DNA from: an uncultured Megasphaera sp.
Lineage (GTDB): Bacteria > Bacillota > Negativicutes > Veillonellales > Megasphaeraceae
Direction of reading: 5' to 3'
DNA: 64,000 nucleotides
Assembly (NCBI GenBank): GCA_934202965.1
Contig: CAKPYN010000008.1
Span: 25,021-89,020, forward strand
In this document: piece by piece, positions 17,254 through 26,879 of the stretch
Numbering within the stretch: the first letter of the stretch is position 1
Layout: each line of letters begins with the position of its first letter
Translations under genes and position numbers: made by a program
The notes under the pieces: model-generated
Told to the model about the DNA's origin: nothing
Databases searched by the model: none
Seen by the model: only the letters and a program-made list of their open reading frames with translations

Positions 17254-19254
17254 TTAATGCTGACTATATTTCTGATATGTTTCAGACATATCCAGGCACA
17301 TTTTTCCTGACAAAGTGGGAAAATAATATGCTGGTCCATCGGCATGCTGGCAAATGCGCAATACGCCGATTTCTTTTAATACCTGAATAGCTGCATATAT
17401 ATCATGTGCCGTATATGTATCGGATTCTGCAGCTATGATTCGTTGTTGCGTCTGCCAAATCGGCATTCCCCATTCCGGGATGATTTTTTTTAATGCCAAA
17501 TAAATATCAATCATACGTGTCCGATCCAAATGAATGGATTGCTCCGGTAAATGCACATCTTGCAATACTAACTGCGGAAATGACATGCCATTGAAATCAT
17601 TGCGTTCCAGTTGAAATGCAACATCGACAAGATCCCCTTCCAAAACAGATTCACAAAGTGATGCCATAGACCATCCAACGCCGTGTATTTTGTGAATGCC
17701 ATCACAGGTTAGCACGAAGCGTACATGTTGTTTATCTTTTCCAATGGGCCGTATTTCCTCGACACGACACATAAACATAGAAAAAACAGGCCTGCTGTTC
17801 CCCATACCATACGGTTCCATACAACTCAGTTCTCGAATCAAATCCAAGGATATATCCGTTCCCTGCAAAACGGCGTCAATCATGACGACGGGAATATAAT
17901 CTTCTTGTCGCATCGTTTTTACTGCATATTCATTTAAACGCTGACGAAATGCCTCGATCTTATCAGCCTGGATAGAAAAACCCGCAGCCATAGGATGTCC
18001 ACCATACTGTAACAATAAATCGTCGGCATACTGCAATGCCTCATACATGTTAAATCCAGCTATACTGCGACAAGACCCTTTTCCAATGCCATCATGCACA
18101 CTAATAACCAAAGACGGTCTATAGTATTTTTCTACCAAACGAGAAGCAGCAATACCAATCACGCCAACGTGCCATTCCGTTCCAAATGCCACAAGCACAC
18201 CATCTTGTTCTCTACCTTCTTTTTCAATTTGTTTTATAGCTTGTTCGGCAATGGTGTGTTCTATCTCTTGGCGCTCTCGATTTAATTCACTTAATGCATG
18301 AGCCATGCGCTTTGCTTTTTCACTATCCGATTCCAACAATAACCGAACACCTTGTTCAGCATGGCTAATACGGCCAGCTGCATTTAAACGCGGTGCTACT
18401 GTAAATGCAATGCGTCCAACACTTATTGTATGTTTATCCAATGAAGAAACATACAATAATGCCTGCAGCCCCGTATTGCAGCCTTCTTTCATTTTTTTCA
18501 GACCACGTTGTACTAGCAAACGATTTTCATCTCGCAGCGGTACTAAATCGGCAATCGTTCCCAATGCGGCAATCTCTGTATACGATGTGAGCGGTTCTTT
18601 TTTTCTGTATGTCCACAGTGCCTGACATAACTTATAGGCTACACCTGCACCAGCTAATTCCCTGAACGGATACGAGCAATCCTTTTGTTTTGGATTTAAA
18701 ACGGCATACGCATTCGGAATCTGCGAAGGCGGTTCATGATGATCCGTAACAATAATATCCAGCTTTGTTTTATATTCTTCAATCAACTCATACGAAGAAA
18801 TGCCACAATCAACGGTAATCACTAAATCTGTCTGCCGAGCTGTTAATTGATTCAGTGCTTCTTCATTCAGACCATACCCTTCATTCTGCCGTTCTGGAAT
18901 ATAAAAAGACGGCATAGCGCCTAAATCAGTTAATACCATATATAACAACGATGTAGACGTAATTCCATCTACATCGTAATCTCCATATATAATAATATTT
19001 TCTCCTGCATCAATGCTTTTACTGATTCGCTTTACAGCTTTATCCATGTCTTTCATTAAAAAAGGATCATATCCATCGGACAACGCATCACACAAAAAAC
19101 GTCGTGCTTCTTCCGGCGACGAAATATTACGATTTAGTAATACTCTAGCTAAAAATTCTGATATATGTAATTGTTGTATTAGCTTTTGTACATCGGCCTC
19201 TGCAGGCTTCATGACACGCCAACGTTTTTGCATTATATCACAACGCATTCTCAT
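17254..19254 (-). CDS. recJ: Single-stranded-DNA-specific exonuclease RecJ
   Basis: 666 residues. DHH-family motifs are visible: IIYGDYDVDGITS near residue 95, the DHH motif in VTDHHEPP, and the DHHA1 domain with QYGGHPMAAGFS near 400-412. It degrades single-stranded DNA 5' to 3' in RecF-pathway recombination and mismatch repair. A C-terminal extension of about 100 residues resembles the Firmicute-specific RecJ tail. The start is uncertain: ATG codons at 19254, 19248 and 19233 all lack a strong ribosome site. First gene of the nine-gene minus-strand unit. Confidence 0.94.
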   Translation of the reverse strand: MRMRCDIMQKRWRVMKPAEADVQKLIQQLHISEFLARVLLNRNISSPEEARRFLCDALSDGYDPFLMKDMDKAVKRISKSIDAGENIIIYGDYDVDGITSTSLLYMVLTDLGAMPSFYIPERQNEGYGLNEEALNQLTARQTDLVITVDCGISSYELIEEYKTKLDIIVTDHHEPPSQIPNAYAVLNPKQKDCSYPFRELAGAGVAYKLCQALWTYRKKEPLTSYTEIAALGTIADLVPLRDENRLLVQRGLKKMKEGCNTGLQALLYVSSLDKHTISVGRIAFTVAPRLNAAGRISHAEQGVRLLLESDSEKAKRMAHALSELNRERQEIEHTIAEQAIKQIEKEGREQDGVLVAFGTEWHVGVIGIAASRLVEKYYRPSLVISVHDGIGKGSCRSIAGFNMYEALQYADDLLLQYGGHPMAAGFSIQADKIEAFRQRLNEYAVKTMRQEDYIPVVMIDAVLQGTDISLDLIRELSCMEPYGMGNSRPVFSMFMCRVEEIRPIGKDKQHVRFVLTCDGIHKIHGVGWSMASLCESVLEGDLVDVAFQLERNDFNGMSFPQLVLQDVHLPEQSIHLDRTRMIDIYLALKKIIPEWGMPIWQTQQRIIAAESDTYTAHDIYAAIQVLKEIGVLRICQHADGPAYYFPTLSGKMCLDMSETYQKYSQH

Positions 19255-19360
19255 AAATAATCACTTTCAATAATCACATGTTTATTCTACCACGTTCTAT
19301 TCTCAAAATAAAGAAATTTATCAAAAAAACCGTGATTTATTTGAAATTTTTTTGAAATAA

Positions 19361-19400
19361 AAAAACAACTGCACTACAAATTATGCAGTGCAGTTGTTTC
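19361..19400 (-). terminator. Intrinsic terminator of nifJ
   Basis: ACAACTGCACT and AGTGCAGTTGT (19365-19397) make an 11-bp perfect stem with an 11-base loop, followed on the minus strand by a T-rich tail. It lies 39 bases past the nifJ stop. Confidence 0.85.
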
Positions 19401-19438
19401 TATTATGCAAGCGCTATGCAGCGCATACAGTTGTCAGA

Positions 19439-22400
19439 TTAAGCTTCGAAGCCTTTCTGGAAACGTACATAGGTTTCGCGACGGTTTTTAGCATCAGCTT
19501 CTGTCTTAGCATACAATTTAGCAGCTTCTTCAGGCATAGCTTTCTGCAAGGAAGCGTAACGGACTTCGCCCTGTAAGAATTCCTGGAATTTGCTGTAATC
19601 CGGTTCTTTGGAGTCGAGGCTGAACGGATTCTTGCCTGCTGCTTTGAGTTCCGGATTGTAACGGAACAGATCCCAATACCCGCATTCAACAGCGAGTTTT
19701 TCTTCTGTCTGGCTCTTGCCCATACCTTTACGGATACCATGGTTGATGCAAGGAGCATAGCAGATAACGAGGGAAGGACCATGATAAGCTTCAGCTTCTG
19801 TGAGAGCTTTCATGAGCTGGTTCTTATCAGCACCCATAGCTACCTGAGCTACATATACATAGCCATAGGAAATAGCCATCATGCCAAGGTCTTTCTTCTT
19901 CGTGCGTTTACCAGCAGCAGCGAACTGAGCGATAGCAGCTGTCGGTGTAGCTTTAGAAGACTGTCCGCCTGTGTTGGAGTAAACTTCTGTATCGAGTACA
20001 AGAACGTTTACATCATGGTCAGCAGCGAGAACGTGGTCAACACCGCCGTAACCAATATCGTAGGACCAGCCGTCACCACCGATAATCCACTGGGAACGTT
20101 TAACGAAGAACTGTTTTTTATCGAGGAAGTCTTCGAGAACCGGTTTGCCTGCAGCTTCTTTTTCAAGAGCAGCGGTCAATTTATCAGCGCGTTCACGAGA
20201 GCCTTCGCCTTCATCAGCATTAGCAGCCCAGTCGCTGAGTGCAGCCTGGAGGTCTGCAGATGCAACAGCTTTAGCAGCGTCTACATTAGCAACCAAGTCT
20301 TTACGTACTTTATCAACGCCCAAGAACATGCCGAGACCAAATTCAGCAGCATCTTCGAACAAGCTGTTAGCCCAAGCAGGACCATGACCAGCAGCGTTCA
20401 TTGTGTACGGAGAAACCGGAGCAGATGCACCCCAAATGGAGGAGCAGCCTGTAGCATTAGCAATCATCATGCGATCGCCAAAGAGCTGTGTAACAACTTT
20501 AACATACGGTGTTTCGCCGCAACCTGCGCAAGCGCCGGAGAATTCAAGAAGCGGAGTTTCGAACTGAGAGCCGATAACCGTGTTCTTATTCTGCGGGTTA
20601 GCTTTCGGAGCAACTTTTTCAGTACCATAGTACCAGAGATCCATCTTAGCACGTTCTTCGTCTGTGTTCGGAACCATTGTGAGGGCTTTAACCGGGCAGA
20701 CGTTTACGCAAGAACCGCATTCGAGGCAGTCGAGCTGGTCAACAACGATGGAAACATCGTATTCTTTACCAGATTTAGCTTTAGCAGCAACTTTATAACC
20801 TGCTGGTGCAGCAGCTGTTTCTTCTTTTGTTGTCAATACCGGACGAATTGTAGCGTGCGGGCAGACGAAGGAACATTGCATACAACCGATACATTTTTCA
20901 GCATCCCAAGAAGGAACATGAAGTGCAGGGCCTGCTTTTTCGAATTTAGCAGTACCGGAAGGCATTGTGCCATCTTCACGGCCAGCAAATGCAGAAACCG
21001 GGAGATCGTCACCAACCTGGCCGAGCATTGGAGCTGCAACATTTTTGAAGTATTCAGAAGTCGGACGACCTTCAACAACTTCATCAACAGCGTCAGCCCA
21101 AGAAGCCGGATAGTTAACTTCATGGAATTCTTTGATACCAGCATCAACAGCGCCATTGTTCATATCAACGACTTTCTGGCCTTTTTTGCCATAGCTCTTG
21201 ACGATAGAATCTTTTAAGTATTTAACGGCATCATCGATAGGAATGATTTTAGCAAGTGCAAAGAATGCTGCCTGCATAACCATGTTGATACGAGTGCCGA
21301 GGCCGAGTTTCTGGCCAATAGCATCACCATTCAAGGTGTAGAATTTAACATGATGTTTAGCAATTGCACGTTTAATTTTAGCCGGCAATTCTTTATCGAG
21401 TTCTTCATCAGTCCATGTGCAGTTCAACATGAATGTGCCGTTATCTTTGATACCACGGAGAATATCGAAGCGTTTTACATAAGACTGACGATGGCAAGCG
21501 ATGTAGTCAGCTGCGTCAATGAGGTACGGCATATCGATAGGTTTCGTGCCAAAACGCAAGTGAGAAATTGTTACGCCGCCAGATTTTTTGGAGTCATAAG
21601 CGAAATATGCCTGTGCATACATATCTGTGTGGTCACCGATGATTTTGATAGCGGATTTGTTAGCGCCAACAGTACCATCAGAACCAAAGCCCCAGAATTT
21701 GCAGGATGTAAGACCTGTTGTATCAAGCGGCATTTTCGGTTCACGCGGCAAGGAGAGATTTGTAACATCGTCTTCGATGCTGAGTGTGAAACCATTGAGC
21801 GGATGTTCTTTTTTGAGTTCTTTGAATACTGCGAGGAAGTCTTCCGGCAATACGTCTTTGGAACCCATACCAGCGCGGCCGCCGATGATATCAACATCAA
21901 GACCTTCTTCTTTAGCAAAGCCAACGATATCGAGGTACAACGGTTCGCCGAGGGAGCCCGGTTCTTTTGTACGATCGACAACAGCAATTTTCTTAACTGT
22001 TTTCGGCAATACGTTGAGGAGATATTTGTTGGAGAACGGACGATACAAATGAACATTGATCAAGCCGACTTTTTCACCCTGGCTCTGTAAGTATTCAACT
22101 GTCTGTTTTGCAACGTCAGCCAAAGAGCCCATGCAAACAACAACATATTCAGCATCTTCAGCACCGTAGTAGTTGAACGGTTTGTATGTACGGCCTGTGA
22201 TTGCGGAAATTTTGTCCATGTAATCAGCTACGATATCAGGCATAGCATCATAGAATTTGTTGCTTGCTTCTGTGTGCTGGAAGTAAACGTCCGGGTTTTC
22301 TGCAGTACCGCGAATTTCCGGATGATCCGGGTTCAAAGCACGTTTACGGAAAGCTTTGATAGCATCCCAATCAACGAGTTTTTTGTAGTTTTCGAAGTCC

Positions 22401-22954
22401 ATGACTTCAACTTTTTGGATTTCGTGAGAAGTACGGAAACCATCAAAGAAGTTAATGAAAGGCAAAGAACCTTTAATAGCAGCTAAATGAGCAACACCGC
22501 CGATATCCATAACTTCCTGAACATTGGATTCGGCCAAGAGACAGCAGCCTGTAGCACGAGCAGACATAACGTCCTGGTGGTCACCGAAAATGTTCAATGC
22601 ATGGTTAGCCAAAGCACGAGCAGCTACGTGGAATACGCCAGGGAGGAGTTCGCCGGCAACTTTGTACATGTTCGGGATCATCAGCAAGAAGCCCTGAGAT
22701 GCAGTGTACGTAGTTGTCAAAGCACCAGCCTGTAAAGAACCGTGGAATGCGCCAGCAGCACCAGCTTCGGACTGCATTTCAACAACGTTTACTTTGTGAC
22801 CGAAGATATTTTTCATATCTGCTGCGGCCCAATCATCGACATGTTCTGCCATAGGAGAAGACGGCGTGATCGGATAAATTGCGGCAACTTCAGTAAATGC
22901 ATAGGACACCCATGCAGCTGCTTCGTTACCATCCATGGTTTTAAATTTGCTCAT
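19439..22954 (-). CDS. nifJ: Pyruvate:ferredoxin (flavodoxin) oxidoreductase
   Basis: 1171 residues, the single-chain homodimeric form. It converts pyruvate and CoA to acetyl-CoA, CO2 and reduced ferredoxin. Domains in order: pyruvate-binding domain with AYPITPSSPM (about 25-34), the transketolase-like domain II, EKR domain, a two-cluster ferredoxin domain (CIGCMQCSFVCP near 688 and CLECGSCVNVCP near 745), a further Cys pair CAGCGETPY near 810, and the thiamine diphosphate-binding domain GDGWSYDIGYGG near 965. With ackA at 25.7 kb it supports acetate-forming fermentation. Ribosome site AAGGAG is 12 bases before the ATG. Confidence 0.98.
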   Translation of the reverse strand: MSKFKTMDGNEAAAWVSYAFTEVAAIYPITPSSPMAEHVDDWAAADMKNIFGHKVNVVEMQSEAGAAGAFHGSLQAGALTTTYTASQGFLLMIPNMYKVAGELLPGVFHVAARALANHALNIFGDHQDVMSARATGCCLLAESNVQEVMDIGGVAHLAAIKGSLPFINFFDGFRTSHEIQKVEVMDFENYKKLVDWDAIKAFRKRALNPDHPEIRGTAENPDVYFQHTEASNKFYDAMPDIVADYMDKISAITGRTYKPFNYYGAEDAEYVVVCMGSLADVAKQTVEYLQSQGEKVGLINVHLYRPFSNKYLLNVLPKTVKKIAVVDRTKEPGSLGEPLYLDIVGFAKEEGLDVDIIGGRAGMGSKDVLPEDFLAVFKELKKEHPLNGFTLSIEDDVTNLSLPREPKMPLDTTGLTSCKFWGFGSDGTVGANKSAIKIIGDHTDMYAQAYFAYDSKKSGGVTISHLRFGTKPIDMPYLIDAADYIACHRQSYVKRFDILRGIKDNGTFMLNCTWTDEELDKELPAKIKRAIAKHHVKFYTLNGDAIGQKLGLGTRINMVMQAAFFALAKIIPIDDAVKYLKDSIVKSYGKKGQKVVDMNNGAVDAGIKEFHEVNYPASWADAVDEVVEGRPTSEYFKNVAAPMLGQVGDDLPVSAFAGREDGTMPSGTAKFEKAGPALHVPSWDAEKCIGCMQCSFVCPHATIRPVLTTKEETAAAPAGYKVAAKAKSGKEYDVSIVVDQLDCLECGSCVNVCPVKALTMVPNTDEERAKMDLWYYGTEKVAPKANPQNKNTVIGSQFETPLLEFSGACAGCGETPYVKVVTQLFGDRMMIANATGCSSIWGASAPVSPYTMNAAGHGPAWANSLFEDAAEFGLGMFLGVDKVRKDLVANVDAAKAVASADLQAALSDWAANADEGEGSRERADKLTAALEKEAAGKPVLEDFLDKKQFFVKRSQWIIGGDGWSYDIGYGGVDHVLAADHDVNVLVLDTEVYSNTGGQSSKATPTAAIAQFAAAGKRTKKKDLGMMAISYGYVYVAQVAMGADKNQLMKALTEAEAYHGPSLVICYAPCINHGIRKGMGKSQTEEKLAVECGYWDLFRYNPELKAAGKNPFSLDSKEPDYSKFQEFLQGEVRYASLQKAMPEEAAKLYAKTEADAKNRRETYVRFQKGFEA

Positions 22955-22989
22955 AGATAAAACACGCTCCTTATAAAAATATATACCTC

Positions 22990-23017
22990 AATATAGGATT
23001 TCCTATACTGTAGACAA
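22990..23017 (-). promoter_or_regulatory. Candidate nifJ promoter with palindromic operator
   Basis: On the minus strand TTGTCT (23012-23017), a 16-base spacer and TATATT (22990-22995) fit a sigma-70-type promoter. A palindrome TATAGGA-TT-TCCTATA (22992-23007) lies over the spacer and -10, the right place for a repressor or activator site. Half-site copies (TATAGGA at 23130-23136, AATAGGATT at 23312-23320) occur elsewhere in the same gap. The adjacent LysR gene is a candidate regulator, but this is inference. Confidence 0.45.
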
Positions 23018-23399
23018 AGTTAAAAGACATTCCGTGCTCACTCACATGCATTCATGCTAAAACTGCAATTCAGCTTCCAGTCTGAACACAGCTGCCATCA
23101 TGCACACACGTCCTAATACACATCATATATATAGGAAGGTACAGAATATATTCAAAAAGGTATTGATATTATTGCGAAATTGTAATAATATAATGTTAGT
23201 ATTACAGTTTTGCACATCAATTCCTTTTATTCATTTTTCTGACCATCACATCCGAACGACTTTGTAACTTTTCCTTACGAATTAATTATATGCCTTAGCA
23301 AGGCGAAATTCAATAGGATTACGATGCGATTTTGAACATTGGATAGTGCTATTTTGTAAACATATACCGTTTGGGTGTAATTATATAGGAGGTGGCAAT
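23018..23399 (+). promoter_or_regulatory. lysR upstream region with promoter
   Basis: This stretch between divergent nifJ and the LysR gene holds no coding sequence I can support. A forward promoter TTGATA (23163-23168), 17 bases, TAATAT (23186-23191) would give a leader of about 200 bases before the LysR start. A small hairpin GCCTT-AGC-AAGGC lies at 23292-23304. No known riboswitch was recognised in the leader. Confidence 0.5.
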
Positions 23400-24311
23400 A
23401 TGGATTTTCATCATCTTAAGTACTTTGTAGAAGTTGCCGACAAAAAATCTTTTAGTAAAGCTGCTCGTACACTTCACATTTCACAATCTGCGATCAGTCG
23501 CACCATTAAAGCCTTAGAAGAAGAATTAGGTGTCGTCCTTTTCATGCGAAATGCCAAGGCTGTTGAATTGACGGATGCCGGTACTATTTTCTTATCCCAT
23601 GCCAAACGAGTCGTCTTTATGTTTGAACATTTGAAGACCGATTTCGAAAATGAATTCAAGTTGGAACAAGGCACGGTTCTCATCGGTCTGCCGCCTATTA
23701 CAGGGGCTCCTATTTTCGCTAATTTGCTGGGTGCATTTAAACAAGAATATCCGCAAATCGAATTAGATTTGTATGAACATGGTTCCAAAAAAGTTGAAAT
23801 CAGCGTTCAAGAAGGATTGATTGATTTAGGCATTGTCTGCACACAGCCAAAAGAAAAAGATTTTGAATCGTTTTTCCTGACCCAAGATCCGATGAATATT
23901 ATTATTCATCGCGATAATATCCTAAGCAAGGAAAAAACAATTCCGCTCAAGAAATTGGCCAATGAATCTCTTGTCCTCTACCGTGATGATTTTAATCTCC
24001 ATGACGAAATCATTCAGCACTGTAAGCGCATTGGATTCCAGCCTAAGATCGTCTTTGAAACCAGTCAGCGCGATCTCATGGTGCAAACAGTAGTAGCCAA
24101 TCTTGGCGTTGCTCTGTTGCCAAGCCGGCTGTGCCCTACGAAGGAAACGAACCCCCGTGTATCGGAATCCGTCGTTGTTCGTCCGCTTGTAGAACCGGAA
24201 ATTATGCATGTTTTATATGTCATTTGGAAACGCGGTCATTACCTTTCCCATGCCGCTCAGCTGTGGCTTGATTTTGTACGCAATAAATCTCGTGTTATTT
24301 CCAACCTATAG
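23400..24311 (+). CDS. LysR-family transcriptional regulator
   Basis: 303 residues from the ATG at 23400, with GGAGGTGGCAAT just upstream; the longer open frame is rejected. The N-terminal helix-turn-helix is typical (FHHLKYFVEVADKKSF, LHISQSAISRTIKALE), followed by the two-lobed effector domain (TVLIGLPPITGAPIF). LysR proteins usually control the divergent neighbour, here nifJ, in response to a small metabolite. The effector is not predictable. A conserved Pro/Cys-poor C-terminus ends in ARG/LYS-rich WLDFVRNKSR. Confidence 0.9.
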   Translation: MDFHHLKYFVEVADKKSFSKAARTLHISQSAISRTIKALEEELGVVLFMRNAKAVELTDAGTIFLSHAKRVVFMFEHLKTDFENEFKLEQGTVLIGLPPITGAPIFANLLGAFKQEYPQIELDLYEHGSKKVEISVQEGLIDLGIVCTQPKEKDFESFFLTQDPMNIIIHRDNILSKEKTIPLKKLANESLVLYRDDFNLHDEIIQHCKRIGFQPKIVFETSQRDLMVQTVVANLGVALLPSRLCPTKETNPRVSESVVVRPLVEPEIMHVLYVIWKRGHYLSHAAQLWLDFVRNKSRVISNL

Positions 24312-24341
24312 TATTCCCTATTACGAAAGGTCGTGCCTTCC

Positions 24342-24746
24342 TTGTCGATAAGAGAAAAATTCATTCATTACGTTATTACTTTGTCCAGTCATCGTCTTGG
24401 CAATGACAAGACAACGCCTTCTTTCGAATTCTCTCTTCAAAAAAATGCATTACGGCAGCGCTGGCACGCCTTGCTGGGCATAGAAAAATTTTTAGTTGGT
24501 ACCTGCTTAGCGTTATGCATACTGGTATTCGTGCAGTTTATTTGGATTATTGTGCTTTCGTGCCAGCTTTATGCCGTATCTGAACAAAATCATATGCAGC
24601 AAACTCGGATTGCCCAATTAGAGCAATCCGTAAAGAAGCACAATAATTTGCTATATTCCACCTATACTGCAATGGACGATATTCAAAAAAAATGGCATGA
24701 CTTACATTTCCGCGTATTAGAAAATACATGGAAAATTGACAAGTAA
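24342..24746 (+). CDS. Small membrane protein with C-terminal coiled coil
   Basis: About 134 residues. One strong membrane segment near residues 50-75 (LVGTCLALCILVFVQFIWII) is followed by a helical region with heptad-like spacing (TRIAQLEQSVKKHNNLLYS), so a single-pass protein with a coiled coil on one side. The start is uncertain: GTG at 24333 lies two bases after AAAGG, while TTG at 24342 has a better distance. It follows the LysR gene by about 30 bases and may share its transcript. Not recognised. Confidence 0.55.
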   Translation: MSIREKFIHYVITLSSHRLGNDKTTPSFEFSLQKNALRQRWHALLGIEKFLVGTCLALCILVFVQFIWIIVLSCQLYAVSEQNHMQQTRIAQLEQSVKKHNNLLYSTYTAMDDIQKKWHDLHFRVLENTWKIDK

Positions 24747-24776
24747 ATTTTTCATATATTATGTTGCTCAGTACAT

Positions 24777-24862
24777 AGTATGTAACAAAAAAGTACATAC
24801 TTTAGAAGCAAAAAATCAGCCGCATGTATGCTCAATTTGCATATACTACGACTGATTTTTTT
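24777..24862. terminator. Two stem-loops between convergent genes
   Basis: AGTATGT/ACATACT (24777-24801) forms a small hairpin; the larger one runs from AAAAATCAG at 24811 to CTGATTTTT at 24860 with internal pairing (GTATGC/GCATAT). A- and T-runs flank the second stem, so it can end both the plus-strand gene at 24746 and the HAD gene at 24886. Confidence 0.65.
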
Positions 24863-24885
24863 GTTATTACTACGGATATATACTG

Positions 24886-25572
24886 TTACTGTTCCAACAA
24901 TTGCAAAAACTGCTGCGGCGTCGGCAATTCTTTAATCTGTTTCCACGGCGTATACTCCGTCAACGTTTGATACGAATAATGTCCCGTAGCTACAGAAATA
25001 GTTTTGGCGCCAATAGCTTTACCGCATTGAATATCATACGGTGTATCGCCAATAACATATATTTCTTCAATACTGTCACCCCAAGCATGTTTAGCAATCG
25101 TATAAGCATGGCGTGCTAAATCATCACGATAATAAAATTGACAAGCAAATCCAGAATGTTCGAAATCAAAATATTGAGATAATTTAAAAAAATCCAGTTT
25201 CATACGGGCACCGTAAACACTGTTTCCTGTCAGCAGCAACTGCTTATAATCGTTTCGTTTATCAAAAAAAGCCAATATATCCCGTACGCGATCGAAAATA
25301 ACGCTTTCATCTTTCTTTAGCTGAAGCCATTTTAAAAGTTTCTTTTCATAATTACGGCAAAATACATTCACTTCTTCATCGCTCGGCATCTTGCCAGTTG
25401 CTTTATACAATAACTGCTGGCAAATATAATTATCCGTACGTCCACCGGCAGCAATACGAGGAACTGGTGCATCCAATCCCTGTAGGGTATGAAATACCTC
25501 TTCTATTGCATACAATCCGGCTCGTCCGGTATTTAGCAATGTACCGTCTATATCCCAATATAATAATTTCAC
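24886..25572 (-). CDS. HAD-superfamily hydrolase (phosphoglycolate phosphatase-like)
   Basis: 228 residues from a GTG at 25572, chosen because GAGG lies eight bases upstream; the GTG at 25581 sits directly on that site. HAD motif I is YWDIDGTLLNT, motif II LLTGNS near residue 110, and motif IV VIGDTPYDIQCG near 170. The cap domain between motifs I and II fits subfamily I phosphatases. Substrate is not evident. It lies just after the ackA terminator, so it is read separately or by readthrough. Confidence 0.85.
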   Translation of the reverse strand: MKLLYWDIDGTLLNTGRAGLYAIEEVFHTLQGLDAPVPRIAAGGRTDNYICQQLLYKATGKMPSDEEVNVFCRNYEKKLLKWLQLKKDESVIFDRVRDILAFFDKRNDYKQLLLTGNSVYGARMKLDFFKLSQYFDFEHSGFACQFYYRDDLARHAYTIAKHAWGDSIEEIYVIGDTPYDIQCGKAIGAKTISVATGHYSYQTLTEYTPWKQIKELPTPQQFLQLLEQ

Positions 25573-25588
25573 ACTCTTCACCTCATCA

Positions 25589-25645
25589 AAAAAAGTAGTT
25601 AGTAGTTAGAAGCCTGACACTACTAACATACTAACTACTTTACCC
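25589..25645 (-). terminator. Intrinsic terminator of ackA
   Basis: AAGTAGTTAGTAGTTAG (25588-25604) pairs almost fully with CTAACATACTAACTACTT (25624-25641). On the minus strand the stem is followed by seven T, then directly by the HAD gene's ribosome site. Confidence 0.8.
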
Positions 25646-25658
25646 ATAATTACATGAA

Positions 25659-26852
25659 TTATTTAGACACGATTTCTTTGGTATCGCGAGCAATCATGAT
25701 TTCTTCATTGGTCGGAATAACATACATTTTAACAGTAGAATCATCTGTACTGATCAGCTGATCTTTGCCTCGGACGTTGTTGCGTTCCGGGCAGAGTTTA
25801 GCGCCAAGATATTCTAAACCTTCGCAAATAGCAGCACGATCTTCAATACCGTTTTCACCAACACCGGCAGTAAAGGTAATAACATCAACGCCGCCCATAG
25901 CTGCTGCCAATGCGCCGATTAATTTACGAACTTGATAATGGAACATATCCAATGCGAGTTGAGCCCGTTTGTTGCCTTCTTTAGCAGCTTCACCAAGATC
26001 ACGGAAGTCACTGGATACACCAGAAATGCCAAGAACGCCAGATTTCTTATTCATGAGCGTATCCATTTCTTTAATGGAATAGCCATGTTTTTCCATAACA
26101 TTGAGAACGATAGCCGGATCAATATCACCGCAACGAGTTCCCATCAAAACACCAGCAAGCGGCGTGAAGCCCATCGTTGTATCAACGCATTTGCCATATT
26201 TAATGGCTGCCAAAGAAGAACCATTGCCTAAATGGCAGTTAATAATGCGAAGTTTTTCAACAGGCACACCCATTACTTTAGCTACCTGACCAGCTACATA
26301 GCGATGGCTGGTACCATGGAAGCCATAACGACGGATACCGTCTTCTTTATACAATTCATACGGAAGGCCGTACATAAAAGCTTTAGCCGGCATAGTCTGA
26401 TGAAATGCCGTATCAAATACAGCGACCTGCGGAACATTCGGCATAATTGCTTTGCAAGCATTAATACCGATGATGTTAGGCGGATTGTGAAGCGGAGCCA
26501 TGGAAGAGCATTTTTCAAGTGCTTTCATAACTTCGTCCGTAATTAACGTAGAGCAAGCAAATTCTTCGCCGCCATGTACGACACGATGACCTACTGCGTC
26601 AATAGCATCCATGGATTTGATAACGCCGCATTCGGCATCCGTCAAAATATCCAATACAAGCTGAACAGCTACTTTATGGTCCGGAATAGACTGTTGAATT
26701 TCTTTTTTCTGTCCATTCCATTTATGAGTCAGCTGGGAATCGGAAAGACCGATTTTTTCAACCAACCCTTTTGCCATGACTTCTTCATTGTCCATATTTA
26801 CCAACTGGTATTTTAAGGACGAGCTGCCGCAGTTTACAACCAATACGATCAT
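25659..26852 (-). CDS. ackA: Acetate kinase
   Basis: 397 residues from the ATG at 26852, seven bases after AGAGGG. ASKHA-fold motifs are present: MIVLVVNCGSSSLKY at the N-terminus, the substrate loop GHRVVHGGE near 88-96, HLGNGSSLAAI near 207-217, and FTAGVGENG near 323. It makes ATP and acetate from acetyl phosphate, the energy-yielding end step from pyruvate oxidation by NifJ. No pta gene is present in the window. An upstream lipoprotein gene lies 27 bases before it and may be in the same transcript. Confidence 0.97.
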   Translation of the reverse strand: MIVLVVNCGSSSLKYQLVNMDNEEVMAKGLVEKIGLSDSQLTHKWNGQKKEIQQSIPDHKVAVQLVLDILTDAECGVIKSMDAIDAVGHRVVHGGEEFACSTLITDEVMKALEKCSSMAPLHNPPNIIGINACKAIMPNVPQVAVFDTAFHQTMPAKAFMYGLPYELYKEDGIRRYGFHGTSHRYVAGQVAKVMGVPVEKLRIINCHLGNGSSLAAIKYGKCVDTTMGFTPLAGVLMGTRCGDIDPAIVLNVMEKHGYSIKEMDTLMNKKSGVLGISGVSSDFRDLGEAAKEGNKRAQLALDMFHYQVRKLIGALAAAMGGVDVITFTAGVGENGIEDRAAICEGLEYLGAKLCPERNNVRGKDQLISTDDSTVKMYVIPTNEEIMIARDTKEIVSK

Positions 26853-26879
26853 GAATGTACCCTCTTTCATATTCTTAAA

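Noticed and set aside
19255..19360. T-box leader for the operon containing hisS and aspS
   Set aside because: No T-box sequence or specifier hairpin before recJ, and none directly before hisS or aspS, which start by overlap or within a few bases.
19739..21217. 492-codon plus-strand ORF antisense to nifJ
   Set aside because: Lies entirely within the strongly supported nifJ gene; composition (Phe, Cys, Ser, Arg-rich) is that of a reverse-frame shadow, and no ribosome site or known domain is seen.
21350..22090. 246-codon plus-strand ORF antisense to nifJ
   Set aside because: Same reason: a reverse-frame shadow caused by nifJ codon bias.
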